From contig NZ_JAZHLI010000003.1 in NCBI RefSeq assembly GCF_036549475.1, positions 1 to 64,000 of the forward strand: DNA of 64,000 bases, written 5' to 3'. This DNA is from Aurantimonas sp036549475. Its GTDB lineage: Bacteria > Pseudomonadota > Alphaproteobacteria > Rhizobiales > Rhizobiaceae. The stretch's first letter is position 1. Each line of letters starts with the position of its first letter. Below, piece after piece: positions 27,654 through 39,090 of this stretch. Position numbers and translations under genes: made by a program. The notes beneath the pieces are model-generated. The model ran no database searches. It was given only the letters and a program-made list of their open reading frames with translations, and was not told where the DNA came from.

Positions 27654-27908
27654 ATGTCCGCCAGCAAGCTCTTCATCGTGCAGCAATTCGTCAAGCAGGG
27701 TCGCCGCCTCGCCAACGGGCAGACCATGCAGTTCAAGACCGCCGAGGAGGCGCGTCTGCGGGCCGACCGCGACGGTGCGCGGCTGGGCAACGTCGTGGGC
27801 GTCGTCGCGGTGGAGCAGACCGTGGATGTCGAGACCGGCGAGGTCCTGGAAGAGCCGGTGGTTCTCGTGCGCCACGGCGAGGTGCCGGCGGAAGTCGCCG
27901 GAGACTAG
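27654..27908 (+). CDS. conserved-type hypothetical protein, 84 residues
   Basis: Starts MSASKLFIVQQFVKQGRRLA and ends with VDVETGEVLEEPVVLVRHGEVP. It is a compact alpha/beta protein with no signal peptide or membrane helix and no family I can name. Codon use and GC3 look like the neighbouring genes. It lies 69 bp after the cation ATPase on the same strand and may be the last gene of that operon. It converges on trkH; an imperfect GC-rich hairpin at 27926-27950 separates the two. Confidence 0.65.
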   Translation: MSASKLFIVQQFVKQGRRLANGQTMQFKTAEEARLRADRDGARLGNVVGVVAVEQTVDVETGEVLEEPVVLVRHGEVPAEVAGD

Positions 27909-27952
27909 CTGCGCATTCGCCTCACGCGGGCGTCGGCGACACGCCCCCGCGC

Positions 27953-29353
27953 TCAATCCCTCCAGACGGAGGGAAACAGCAGGATCAGCACCGTCACCAG
28001 TTCGAGGCGACCGAGCAGCATGTTGATCGAGAGGATCCACAGCGCGGGATCGGGCAGGCTGCCGAAATTGCCGGCCGGGCCGATGATCTGGCCGAAGGCC
28101 GGGCCGACATTGGAAACCGTCGCCAGCGAGCCGGTGAAGGCGGTGGTGAGGTCCAGCCCGCACATGGACAGGGCCACGGTGCCGGTCAGCAGCGTCCCGA
28201 AGAACAGGAAGAAGAAGATCGTGACGGTCTGCAGCACGTCGTCCGAGATGATCTGGTTGCCGTAGCGCAGGCGCTGCACTGCATGGGGCCGCACAAGACG
28301 ACGCAGGCTGGAGCGCACCAGTAAAAACAGGATGACCAGCCGGTTGGCCTTCACGCCGCCCGAGGTCGACCCGGCGCAGCCGCCGATGAACATGGCCATG
28401 AAGATGATGCCGATCGCCGCATTCGACCAGAGGGTGTAATCCTCCGATGCGTAGCCGGTGGTCGTGATCACCGAGACGAGATTGAAGGTCGACGACACCA
28501 GCGCCTCGCCGAAGGGCGTGTCGTTGATGACGCGCCGACTGGCGGCGAGCGTCAGGCTCAACACCGCGCAGATGACCAGGAACACGACGATCTGCGGATC
28601 GCGCCAACGCTGGAATCGGCGCGGCAGGAAGGCGCGGATGTAGATGACGAAGGGCAGCGCGCCGAGGATCATGAAGATCGTCCCGGCGATCAGGACCGCG
28701 TCGCTGTCGAAATAGCCCATCGACGCGTCATGGGTCGAAAAGCCCCCGGTGGCGACCGTCGTCATGGCATGGTTGACCGCGTCGAAGGCGCTCATCCCCA
28801 GCATGACATAGGTCGTCATGCAGGCGATCGTCAGGACCATATACGCGCCGAGCAGTCCTGCTGCGAGCTGGCTGACCCGCGGCAGCACCTTGTCCGAGCG
28901 ATCGGAGTTTTCCATCTGGAACAGCGTCAGGCCGCCAACGCCCAGCGACGGCAGGATCAGGATCGCCATCCCAATGATGCCGATGCCGCCCATCCACTGC
29001 ATCAGCGAGCGCCACATCAGCAGTCCGCGCGGCAGGACGTCCAGGCCGGATATTACCGTGCCGCCCGTCGTGGTGAGCCCCGACATCGCCTCGAAAAAGG
29101 CGGCGGCAAACGTCAGGTTCAGCGACGAGAAATACAGCGGCAGCGATGCGACGGCAGGCGCGAAGACCCAGATCGTCGTGACCAGCAGGAAGCCGTATCG
29201 CCGGCTCAGCCGGGTCTGCCGGCTTGTTCGGGTCGCGGTCGCCACAAGACTGCAGAACGCACCGACCAGGAAGGCCGAGCCAACGAACACCTGCCAGTCG
29301 TCGTTCTCGTCGGCGAGATCGACGAGGGCCGGCACGAGCATTGCAGCCGCCAC
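27953..29353 (-). CDS. trkH: TrkH family potassium uptake protein
   Basis: The 466 residues from GTG 29353 show the four repeated membrane-pore-membrane units of TrkH/KtrB, with selectivity segments SGLTTTGGT, TTVATGGFST, SVITTTGYAS and ATVSNVGPAFG. It imports K+ with a cytoplasmic TrkA partner; a trkA gene lies at 54609-55985. The first membrane helix seems to begin upstream: the frame is open 15 codons further, to ATT 29398 (ILQSIFHVAAIFGLA), with GGGGGAG 4 nt before that ATT. There is no ATG, GTG or TTG between the upstream stop and 29353. The true start may therefore be a rare ATT. Confidence 0.9.
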   Translation of the reverse strand: MAAAMLVPALVDLADENDDWQVFVGSAFLVGAFCSLVATATRTSRQTRLSRRYGFLLVTTIWVFAPAVASLPLYFSSLNLTFAAAFFEAMSGLTTTGGTVISGLDVLPRGLLMWRSLMQWMGGIGIIGMAILILPSLGVGGLTLFQMENSDRSDKVLPRVSQLAAGLLGAYMVLTIACMTTYVMLGMSAFDAVNHAMTTVATGGFSTHDASMGYFDSDAVLIAGTIFMILGALPFVIYIRAFLPRRFQRWRDPQIVVFLVICAVLSLTLAASRRVINDTPFGEALVSSTFNLVSVITTTGYASEDYTLWSNAAIGIIFMAMFIGGCAGSTSGGVKANRLVILFLLVRSSLRRLVRPHAVQRLRYGNQIISDDVLQTVTIFFFLFFGTLLTGTVALSMCGLDLTTAFTGSLATVSNVGPAFGQIIGPAGNFGSLPDPALWILSINMLLGRLELVTVLILLFPSVWRD

Positions 29354-29651
29354 AGCCAGCCCGAAGATCGCCGCGACATGGAAGATGGACTGAAGAATGC
29401 GGCTCCCCCAAGCAGCTTGCGGCCATCCGATCCGGCTGCCGACCGATTAGATGGTCTATCCAAGCCGCCGGGATTGAGCAATCGGGCGACGGACGCGAGC
29501 CCTCGCATCCCGTTCGGGGCTGGCACGCTGCATCTCCGTCCGATGGCGAACGGTTCCGCCGAGCTGTTCCAGACGCGCCGCGGCACCGCGCCCCCTTGCT
29601 TCTGCCGCCACAAAAGCCGAAACCAGCCTATTCCCAAAAAGGACAGAACCC

Positions 29652-29834
29652 ATGGCGTTGCCACGCATGACCGCCGAGAGCCGCGCGCTGCTCGTCCAGC
29701 TGAAACGCGAGCCGGTCGACCTCCCCGCAACCGGTCTCATCCCGGACCTCAAGCAACTCGGCTTCATCGAGCATCGTGACGCCAAATGGCGCCCGACGCG
29801 CACCGGCAAGGACTATCTGAAGGCCAAGCGCTGA
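29652..29834 (+). CDS. small basic protein, 60 residues, winged-helix-like
   Basis: Sequence runs MALPRMTAESRALLVQLKRE, with a later segment LKQLGFIEHRDAKWRPTRTG that resembles the recognition helix and wing of a winged-helix domain. It is basic at the C-terminus. AAGGACA precedes the ATG. It is divergent from trkH. I do not recognise a family; a DNA-binding role is only suggested by the pattern. Confidence 0.5.
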   Translation: MALPRMTAESRALLVQLKREPVDLPATGLIPDLKQLGFIEHRDAKWRPTRTGKDYLKAKR

Positions 29835-29972
29835 CGGTCATCCCGTCACGGGGGCGCGCCCGACCGGGACTCCCCGTGACGGGCACCCCGTGGCGCGCCG
29901 TTCCCGCCCGCCGGACACAGGCCTCTTCCGGTGACGACTTGTCTTGGCGCGCGCAGAACGCATCTAGGAATC

Positions 29973-30191
29973 ATGACCCTCGAGACTGACACTCCCGAAG
30001 TCCACGCGATCCTCGAACGGATCCGGACGTCTGTGGACGCACTGAACGATGCGCTCGGCGAGGCTGAGACCGCTGGCCTGCGCATCGATGTCAGGCTGAC
30101 GGAGACGCCCCCGACCAGGATCGTCGCGGCGCTGGCTGCGTATGAGGAAGGCCGCCGTCCCTGCGACCTCAACTCGGCCAACGACGGCTGA
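29973..30191 (+). CDS. hypothetical protein, 72 residues
   Basis: From ATG 29973 (AGGA 5 nt upstream) the protein begins MTLETDTPEVHAILERIRTS and contains RIDVRLTETPPTRIVAALAA. It is acidic and probably helical at the start, with no signal peptide. Codon use is normal. A longer start at 29931 is open but adds unconvincing residues. Family unknown. Confidence 0.5.
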   Translation: MTLETDTPEVHAILERIRTSVDALNDALGEAETAGLRIDVRLTETPPTRIVAALAAYEEGRRPCDLNSANDG

Positions 30192-30306
30192 GCGATCGCG
30201 GCGTGCCGCAAGGACGCCTGTCGTGCCTCACGCGAAGTTGCGCCGTGCGCGCTTTCCTCCGCCCTCGTCCCGGCCGATCCTGTCGGCCTGACGAAAGGAG
30301 CGCGCG

Positions 30307-30729
30307 ATGCGACGATTCACGATCTGGGCCGCTGCGGCGGCCATTGCCCTGGCCATGAGCGCCGGGCCGGCGGCGGCCGACGACGCCAGCGACATTCGCT
30401 CCGTGATCGGTGCCCAGCTCGATGCGTTCCGTGCCGGTGACGGCGCCACGGCCTATTCCCACGCGGCGCCGAACGTGCGGGCGATCTTCCCCTCGCCGCA
30501 ATCCTTCATGGAAATGGTCCGGCAGGGCTACGATCCGGTCTACCGGGCCGAGAGCGCCGTGTTCGGCGATTTGCGACCCGAGGGTCCGGGCTTTTTTCGC
30601 CAGGAGGTGAACCTCACCGATTCGCGCGGACGGAGCTGGATCGCGAGCTACACGCTAGAGCGACAGCCCGACGGCACGATGAAGATCACCGGCTGCACGA
30701 TCCGCAAGGGTGACGATCTGGCGGTCTGA
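30307..30729 (+). CDS. DUF4864 domain-containing secreted protein
   Basis: The 140-residue protein has a signal peptide (AAAAAIALAMSAGPAAA, cleavage before DDASD) and one DUF4864 domain with the typical ordering: IGAQLDAFRAGDGATAYSHAAP, then FMEMVRQGYDPVYR, QEVNLTDSRGR and YTLERQPDGTMKITGC. Function of the family is unknown. GAAAGGAG lies shortly before the ATG. It converges on tgt with 27 bp between stops and marks the end of the accessory region. Confidence 0.82.
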   Translation: MRRFTIWAAAAAIALAMSAGPAAADDASDIRSVIGAQLDAFRAGDGATAYSHAAPNVRAIFPSPQSFMEMVRQGYDPVYRAESAVFGDLRPEGPGFFRQEVNLTDSRGRSWIASYTLERQPDGTMKITGCTIRKGDDLAV

Positions 30730-30756
30730 GCTTGTCGGCCGAGAACGCGTCGGCAA

Positions 30757-31890
30757 TCAGCCGCAAGGCGGCAGATCGCCCCGCGCCCAGCCGGCTTTGG
30801 TGTTCGCGGCGAAGTCGTCGAAACCGCCCGCCTCGATCGCGGCGCGCATGCCAGCCATCAGCGCCTGGTAATAGGCGAGATTATTCCAGGTCAGCAGCAT
30901 GGCGGCCAGCGCCTCGTTGGAGCGCACGAGGTGATGCAGATAGGCCCTCGAATAGTCGCGCGAGGCCGGGCAATCGGATTCCGCATCCAGCGGTCGCGGA
31001 TCGTCGGCATGGCGCGCGTTCTTCAGATTGACCTTGCCGAAACGGGTATAGGCAAGGCCGTGGCGGCCGGCCCGGGTCGGCATGACGCAGTCGAACATGT
31101 CGATGCCCCGCGCCACCGACTGCAAAATGTCGTCGGGCGTCCCGACGCCCATGAGATAGCGCGGCTTTTCGGTCGGCATCACCGGCAGCGTTTCGTCGAT
31201 CGTCGCCAGCATGACGTCCTGCGGCTCGCCGACGGCCAAGCCCCCGACCGCGTATCCCTTCAGGTCCATCGCCGCCAGGCGTTCGGCCGAACGGATGCGC
31301 AGGTCGATGACGTCGCCGCCCTGCACGATGCCGAACATCGCCTTGCCGGGCTGGTCGCCGAAGGCGGTCGCCGAGCGCTCGGCCCAGCGCAGCGACATTT
31401 CCATCGCCCGCTCGATCTCGGCCCGCTCGGCCGGCAGGCGAATGCACTCATCGAACTGCATCTGGATGTCGGAATCCAGCAGGCCCTGGATCTCGATCGA
31501 GCGTTCCGGGGTGAGTTCGTGCCGCGAGCCGTCGATATGCGAGCGAAAGCGCACGCCGCTCTCGTCGAGTTCGCGCAGGCTGGCCAGCGACATCACCTGG
31601 AAACCGCCGGAATCGGTCAGGATCGGATGCGGCCAGCGGGTGAAATCGTGCAGGCCGCCCAGCCGGGCGACGCGCTCGGCACCGGGGCGCAGCATCAGAT
31701 GGTAGACGTTGCCCAGGATGATGTCGGAGCCGAGCGCCCGCACCTGGTCGAGATACATCGCCTTGACCGTTCCGGCGGTGCCGACCGGCATGAAGGCGGG
31801 CGTGCGCACCTCGCCGCGCGGCATCGTGATGCTGCCGCGGCGTGCCTTGCCGTCGGTTGCGAGGAGCCCGAACTGGAAGGTCTCGCTCAT
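30757..31890 (-). CDS. tgt: tRNA-guanine transglycosylase
   Basis: The 377-residue enzyme exchanges guanine-34 for the queuosine precursor preQ1 in GUN-anticodon tRNAs. Key segments are TDSGGFQVMSL (D93), FGIVQGG, VGEPQDVM, and FDCVMPTRAGRHG with the catalytic aspartate near 267. The usual zinc site C-x-C-x2-C is altered: residues 305-310 read SDCPAS, so only one cysteine is left. The start ATG overlaps the queA stop by 4 bp, so queA and tgt are coupled. The order queA-tgt after ppiB is usual in Hyphomicrobiales. Confidence 0.95.
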   Translation of the reverse strand: MSETFQFGLLATDGKARRGSITMPRGEVRTPAFMPVGTAGTVKAMYLDQVRALGSDIILGNVYHLMLRPGAERVARLGGLHDFTRWPHPILTDSGGFQVMSLASLRELDESGVRFRSHIDGSRHELTPERSIEIQGLLDSDIQMQFDECIRLPAERAEIERAMEMSLRWAERSATAFGDQPGKAMFGIVQGGDVIDLRIRSAERLAAMDLKGYAVGGLAVGEPQDVMLATIDETLPVMPTEKPRYLMGVGTPDDILQSVARGIDMFDCVMPTRAGRHGLAYTRFGKVNLKNARHADDPRPLDAESDCPASRDYSRAYLHHLVRSNEALAAMLLTWNNLAYYQALMAGMRAAIEAGGFDDFAANTKAGWARGDLPPCG

Positions 31891-32978
31891 CGGTCTGCCC
31901 GGTCGATGAGGCAGGCATCGCCATAGGAATAGAAGCGGTAGCCGCTTCGGATGGCATGCTCGTAGGCAGATTTCATCGTGTCGATCCCGCTGAACGCGCT
32001 GACCAGCATGAACAGGGTCGAACGCGGCAGGTGAAAATTCGTCATCAGGCGGTCCACGGCACGGAAGCGGTAGCCCGGCGTGATGAAGATGTCCGTCGGC
32101 CCGGCAAAGGGTCGGATGGTGCCGTCCGCGTCCGCCGCGCTCTCCAGGAGCCGCAGCGAGGTGGTGCCGACAGCAACGATGCGTCGCCCCGCGCGCCGCG
32201 CGGCATTCAGCCGTTCGGCCGTCTCCGGCGCGATGCGGCCGATCTCGCTGTGCATGCGGTGCTCGGCCGTATCCTCGGCCTTGACCGGCAGGAACGTCCC
32301 GGCCCCGACGTGCAGCGTCAGATACTCGGTGACGATGTCGCGCGCGGCGAAGCGTTCGAACAGCCGGGGCGTGAAATGCAGGCCCGCTGTCGGCGCGGCG
32401 ACGGCGCCGTCCTCGCGGGCATAGACGGTCTGGTAGTCGGTGCGGTCCTGGGCGTCGTCGGGACGCTTGGAGGCGATGTAGGGCGGCAGCGGAATGTGCC
32501 CGACGGCGGCGATCGCCTCGTCGAGCACCGGGCCCGAGACATCGAAGCGCAGCAACGCCTCGCCGCCCTCGCCGCGGGTCTCCACGGTCGCTTCCAGCGT
32601 GCCAGCGAGACAGGCATTGCCGCCATGGCCGAAGACGATGCGGTCGCCGACCCTGACGCGCTTGCCAGGCCGCACGAAGGCCAGCCAGCGATCCTGGGCT
32701 TCGCGCAAATGAAGCGTGGCGGCGATCTGGGCCACGCCCTCGCCGTCGATGGCGCCCGGCCGCCGGCGCAGCCCTTCGAGCTGCGCCGGGATGACGCGGG
32801 TGTCGTTGAAGACCAGGACGTCGCCCGGACTTAGCAGCGACGGCAGGTCGCCGACACTATGGTCGGTAAGCCGTCCTGCCGGATCGACCCCGAGCAGGCG
32901 CGCGCTCTCGCGCGGAGAGACCGGCCGGAGCGCGATACGCTCCGGCGGCAGCTCGAAATCGAACAGGTCGACGCGCAT
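31887..32978 (-). CDS. queA: S-adenosylmethionine:tRNA ribosyltransferase-isomerase
   Basis: The 363-residue enzyme transfers the ribosyl moiety of SAM to preQ1-tRNA, making epoxyqueuosine. Recognisable family segments: MRVDLFDFELPPERIALRP at the start, GDVLVFNDTRVIPAQL, AAPTAGLHFTP, VTEYLTLHVGAGTFLPV and FHLPRSTLFMLVSAFSG. Length and start are normal. It is followed by the overlapping tgt gene. Upstream, a dispersed repeat (copy B) separates it from ppiB. Confidence 0.96.
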   Translation of the reverse strand: MRVDLFDFELPPERIALRPVSPRESARLLGVDPAGRLTDHSVGDLPSLLSPGDVLVFNDTRVIPAQLEGLRRRPGAIDGEGVAQIAATLHLREAQDRWLAFVRPGKRVRVGDRIVFGHGGNACLAGTLEATVETRGEGGEALLRFDVSGPVLDEAIAAVGHIPLPPYIASKRPDDAQDRTDYQTVYAREDGAVAAPTAGLHFTPRLFERFAARDIVTEYLTLHVGAGTFLPVKAEDTAEHRMHSEIGRIAPETAERLNAARRAGRRIVAVGTTSLRLLESAADADGTIRPFAGPTDIFITPGYRFRAVDRLMTNFHLPRSTLFMLVSAFSGIDTMKSAYEHAIRSGYRFYSYGDACLIDRADR

Positions 32979-33000
32979 TCCCGGTCTCGTGGCTCAGCAA

Positions 33001-33088
33001 CGGTCCGAAAATCGGAACCGATTCTCGGACAGCGCGATGCAGTGGTTCTCAGAGTCGGTGCGTCCTGTCGGACGCAGGGTGCTCCAGC
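33001..33088 (-). repeat. dispersed intergenic repeat, copy B
   Basis: Read on the minus strand it starts at the ppiB stop codon with a CTGCGTCCGACAGGACGC hairpin (6-8 bp stem, 4-nt loop) and ends with GATTTTCGGACCG. It aligns with copy A at 10027-10120 over most of its length, with a short internal length difference. In both copies the TAG stop of the upstream gene is at the repeat edge. Confidence 0.6.
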
Positions 33089-33559
33089 CTAGAGGTCGGC
33101 CGCGACGCGCATGGTGGTGATGGAGTCGGGATCCTGGACGGGCTCGCCCTTCTTAATCTGGTCGACGTTGTCCATGCCCTCGATGACTTCGCCCCAGACG
33201 CTGTACTGGCGGTCGAGCCACGGCGCACGGTCGAAGCAGATGTAGAACTGCGAGTTGGCCGAGTTCGGATTGGCCGTACGGGCGGCAGAGACCGTACCGC
33301 GCTTGTGCGGCTCGGCGGAGAACTCGGCGCGCAGGTCCGGCTTGTCGGAGCCGCCGGCGCCGGTGCCCGTCGGGTCGCCGGTCTGGGCCATGAAGCCGTC
33401 GATGACGCGGTGGAACACGACGCCGTCATAGAAGCCTTCGCGAGCCAGTTCCTTGACCCGCGCCACGTGGTTCGGTGCCAGATCAGGCCGCAGCTTGATG
33501 ACCACGCGGCCCTTCGTCGTCTCGAGGACCAGCGTGTCTTCCGGATTGTCGTACGCCAT
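33089..33559 (-). CDS. ppiB: cytoplasmic peptidyl-prolyl cis-trans isomerase (cyclophilin)
   Basis: The 156-residue cyclophilin has no signal peptide and shows FHRVIDGFMAQTGDPTGTGAGG, then ANPNSANSQFYICFDRAPWLD and WGEVIEGMDNV, the standard catalytic groove. It catalyses proline isomerisation during folding. It follows a paralogous secreted cyclophilin 123 bp upstream on the same strand; the pair is a common alphaproteobacterial arrangement. Its stop coincides with the edge of repeat copy B. Confidence 0.93.
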   Translation of the reverse strand: MAYDNPEDTLVLETTKGRVVIKLRPDLAPNHVARVKELAREGFYDGVVFHRVIDGFMAQTGDPTGTGAGGSDKPDLRAEFSAEPHKRGTVSAARTANPNSANSQFYICFDRAPWLDRQYSVWGEVIEGMDNVDQIKKGEPVQDPDSITTMRVAADL

Positions 33560-33682
33560 CTCGTTCTCCTTCTATGCAAACATGCAAACAGGCGGCTCCG
33601 ATCACCGGAACCGCCATCCCTGCCCTTCCTTGGGCGGATTCGCCGGTCGGCACAAGCCTCGGGCGAACTGCAGACGCTCCGC

Positions 33683-34240
33683 TCAGCCCGCGGTGTCGCC
33701 GACGGTGACCTTCACCATCGCGTCGGGATCGGTGACCGAGCCGTTCTGTGCCGGGTCGCCCTTCTTGATCGCATCGACAATTTCCATGCCGGACACGACG
33801 TCGCCGACCACGGTGTACTGGCCGTCGAGGAAGTCGCCGTCGGCGAGCATGATGAAGAACTGCGAATTAGCCGAGTTGGGGTCCTGCGAGCGGGCCATGC
33901 CGACGGTGCCGCGGTCGAAGGTCTCGTCGGAGAATTCGGCCTTCAGGTCCGGCTCCTCCGAGCCGCCCATGCCGGTCCCCGTCGGATCGCCGGTCTGCGC
34001 CATGAAGCCGTCGATGACGCGGTGGAACACGACGCCGTCATAGAAGCCATCCTCGGCCAGCGCCTTGATCCGCTCGACATGGTTGGGCGCAAGGTCCGGG
34101 CGCAGCTGAATGCCGATGTCGCCGTTTTTCGTCGTGATGACCAGCGTGTTGTCGGGGTCTGACGACTGTGCGGCGGCAGGCATGGCGATGGCGGTGGCGG
34201 CCAGCGTTGCGGCCAGTCCCAGAGATGCGAAAATCTTCAT
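33683..34240 (-). CDS. ppiA: periplasmic peptidyl-prolyl cis-trans isomerase (cyclophilin)
   Basis: The 185-residue protein has a signal peptide (MKIFASLGLAATLAATAIA..., cleavage after AAAQ or nearby) followed by a complete cyclophilin domain: VVFHRVIDGFMAQTGDPTG, SQDPNSANSQFFIM and VVGDVVSGMEIVD. It would act on proteins folding in the periplasm. It lies 37 bp downstream of coaD and upstream of ppiB, probably one transcript. Confidence 0.93.
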   Translation of the reverse strand: MKIFASLGLAATLAATAIAMPAAAQSSDPDNTLVITTKNGDIGIQLRPDLAPNHVERIKALAEDGFYDGVVFHRVIDGFMAQTGDPTGTGMGGSEEPDLKAEFSDETFDRGTVGMARSQDPNSANSQFFIMLADGDFLDGQYTVVGDVVSGMEIVDAIKKGDPAQNGSVTDPDAMVKVTVGDTAG

Positions 34241-34277
34241 GTCGGATCCACTTCAGCTCTTGTACCTGCGCGGCGCG

Positions 34278-34760
34278 TCAGGCGGTCTTTCCTCGTATCG
34301 CCTCGGCGACATTGGCAGGAACGAACGCGCTCACGTCCCCTCCCATCCGCGCGATCTGACGGACCAATGTGGCGGTTATGGGCCTCGTCGCCGGCGAAGC
34401 GGGAAAGAACACGGTGGTCACGTCGGGGCGCATCACGCCGTTCATGCCCGACATCTGCATCTCGTAGTCGAGGTCGGACCCGTCGCGCAGGCCGCGCACG
34501 ATCACGGACGCTTCGGCAGCGACAGCCGCATCGACTGCCAATTGGTCGAAGGCCACGACGCGCAGGCCCGCGCCCGATGCGCCGCCTGCGCAATCGGCGA
34601 TCAGCCGGGCCCGCTCCTCGAAGCTGAACATCGGAACCTTGCCCGGATGCACGCCGATCCCCACCACGATGTCGTCGAACACCGCCATCGCCTGCTTCAG
34701 GATGTCGAGATGGCCGTTGGTCATCGGGTCGAAGGACCCTGGGTAGAAGGCGCATGTCAT
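34278..34760 (-). CDS. coaD: phosphopantetheine adenylyltransferase
   Basis: The 160-residue enzyme makes dephospho-CoA from 4'-phosphopantetheine and ATP. The nucleotidyltransferase motif FYPGSFDPMTNGHLDI is at the very start, with the RGLRDGSDLDYE segment and the late (I)SSTxxR-equivalent reading SPATRPITATLVRQ. ATG 34760 gives the normal family start; an open extension upstream is not conserved-looking. It heads the coaD-ppiA-ppiB run. Confidence 0.95.
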   Translation of the reverse strand: MTCAFYPGSFDPMTNGHLDILKQAMAVFDDIVVGIGVHPGKVPMFSFEERARLIADCAGGASGAGLRVVAFDQLAVDAAVAAEASVIVRGLRDGSDLDYEMQMSGMNGVMRPDVTTVFFPASPATRPITATLVRQIARMGGDVSAFVPANVAEAIRGKTA

Positions 34761-34921
34761 GTCGTCGAATTCCCCCTCGCCGACGGCGCCGGTGATGCCG
34801 GTCGCCGCCTTGCCGATGAACGTTTGATGAACCGTGCCTTCCGCCATCGTTCAGCCCGGTGCAGCTAGATGGAACGAATTGCAACGCCGACCGTTGTCAA
34901 GCGGAATAATGGAGAAACTCG

Positions 34922-35050
34922 ATGCTGGTCTTCGCCCTGTCCATCGCCATGGTCGTCACCCTCGCGACCGCCACCGCGATCACGCTGCACAACGAAACCC
35001 AGGCGCAACGCATCCGCGCCACCTCAAACCGCACGCGCACCATGCGCTGA
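34922..35050 (+). CDS. small putative membrane peptide, 42 residues
   Basis: ATG 34922 with GGAG 8 nt upstream encodes MLVFALSIAMVVTLATATAI, one membrane-spanning helix, then a short basic tail rich in Arg and Thr ending RTMR. It is followed 61 bp later by a strong terminator, which gives it a complete transcription unit. Too short for homology judgement by eye; it could also be a leader. Confidence 0.4.
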   Translation: MLVFALSIAMVVTLATATAITLHNETQAQRIRATSNRTRTMR

Positions 35051-35111
35051 GCCAGGACGCTCTGGGCCGCAGGCGAAACCTCGCTCGCGCCCGGCATTCG
35101 GTGATCAATGT

Positions 35112-35151
35112 AAAAAGGACTGCCGCAACGAGGTTGCGGCAGTCCTTTTTT
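35112..35151. terminator. bidirectional rho-independent terminator
   Basis: A perfect inverted repeat, AAAAAGGACTGCCGCAAC, loop GAG, then its complement ending in TTTTTT. It serves the minus-strand gyrA, whose stop is 25 bp to the right, and the small plus-strand frame to the left. Confidence 0.92.
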
Positions 35152-35175
35152 GTGGCCGATACACGTTCGCGGACA

Positions 35176-38007
<2,832 letters not shown>

Positions 38008-38283
38008 GACTGTGTCCCGATTGACTCAAAATTCGTGTTCTGCCTATAGCCCGAACAGTCCGCAGGAGCAATTCCGAGCCGCTTTTGCGCAGCCTCGAAA
38101 CGCCTGCCTTTCCAGACGCTTACGCGCTATCCAAAAGAAAGCGCCGGGACGGCTTGGCGCCAGGGCCTCAAAACGCGCCACGATGGCGGGAATCACCCGA
38201 TCGGTGGTTTTGCCGGTGCCGCCCTTTGACCGGCTGCGTGCACCTGTTACCGATGGCGCAGGCTTCACCGGATCGCGGAACCG

Positions 38284-38931
38284 ATGTTCGATCTCCTCCT
38301 GTCGGGTTTCGTCACCCTCTTCGTCATCATCGACCCGCTCGGGCTCGTGCCGCTGTTCCTGGCGGTGACGCCGGGTCTCGACGCGCCGGAGCGGCGGCGC
38401 ATCGCGTTGCGGGCCTGCGTCATCGCCTTCGCGATCCTGGCGGTCTTCGCCCTGTTCGGCCTCGCCATCCTGCAGACCCTGGGCATCTCCCTCGGTGCGT
38501 TTCGCGTCGCCGGCGGCCTGTTCCTGTTCTGGATCGGCTTCGAACTGGTCTTCGAGAAGCGCAAGGAGCGCCATGAGCGCAGCGCCAACCGCGCCGTGGA
38601 CGACCCCGAGGCCGCCGACGTCGCCGCCTTCCCCCTGGCGATCCCGCTGATCGCCGGTCCCGGCGCGATCTCCGCCGTGATCCTCCTGTCAGGTTCGCTG
38701 CCCAGCCTTGGCGGGCAGGCCGCGCTCGTCGCCGTCATCTTCACGGCCCTCGCCGTGAACTTCGCCTTCCTTGCCCTTGCCCACCGGGTCGACCGGTTTC
38801 TGGGCGTGACCGGCCGCGCGGTGATCTCGCGCCTTCTCGGCGTGCTGCTCGCCGCCCTGGCGGTGCAGTTCGTGGCCGATGGCGCTGCCGAACTCGTCTC
38901 CACCACCCAGCGCGGCGCCGCCCTGGGCTGA
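38284..38931 (+). CDS. MarC family integral membrane protein
   Basis: The 215-residue protein has six predicted membrane helices and the MarC pattern: FVTLFVIIDPLGLVPLFLAVTPG at the start and FPLAIPLIAGPGAISAVILL in the middle. The family's function is unresolved despite the historical link to multiple antibiotic resistance. It is divergent from gyrA (276-bp gap without recognised elements) and converges on ssb. This position between gyrA and ssb-uvrA is conserved in rhizobia. Confidence 0.9.
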   Translation: MFDLLLSGFVTLFVIIDPLGLVPLFLAVTPGLDAPERRRIALRACVIAFAILAVFALFGLAILQTLGISLGAFRVAGGLFLFWIGFELVFEKRKERHERSANRAVDDPEAADVAAFPLAIPLIAGPGAISAVILLSGSLPSLGGQAALVAVIFTALAVNFAFLALAHRVDRFLGVTGRAVISRLLGVLLAALAVQFVADGAAELVSTTQRGAALG

Positions 38932-39035
38932 GGTCGCTGACATTAGGCACCGTGGCCTGCGGGCAGCCGGCGCCAGGGCCCGCAGACCGTTTCATCGACC
39001 GAGCGTCCGTTCGAAGCCCGCGACGGCCGAAACGC

Positions 39036-39068
39036 AAAAGGGCACCCGGCCGTCGCCGGATGCCCTTT
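39036..39068. terminator. rho-independent terminator of ssb
   Basis: AAAGGGCATCCGGC and its near-complement GCCGGGTGCCCTTT (with a 4-nt loop region) sit 23 bp past the ssb stop on the minus strand, with flanking A/T runs. It may also end marC transcription from the other side. Confidence 0.75.
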
Positions 39069-39090
39069 CAGGTCGCGTCGCGAAGACCGA

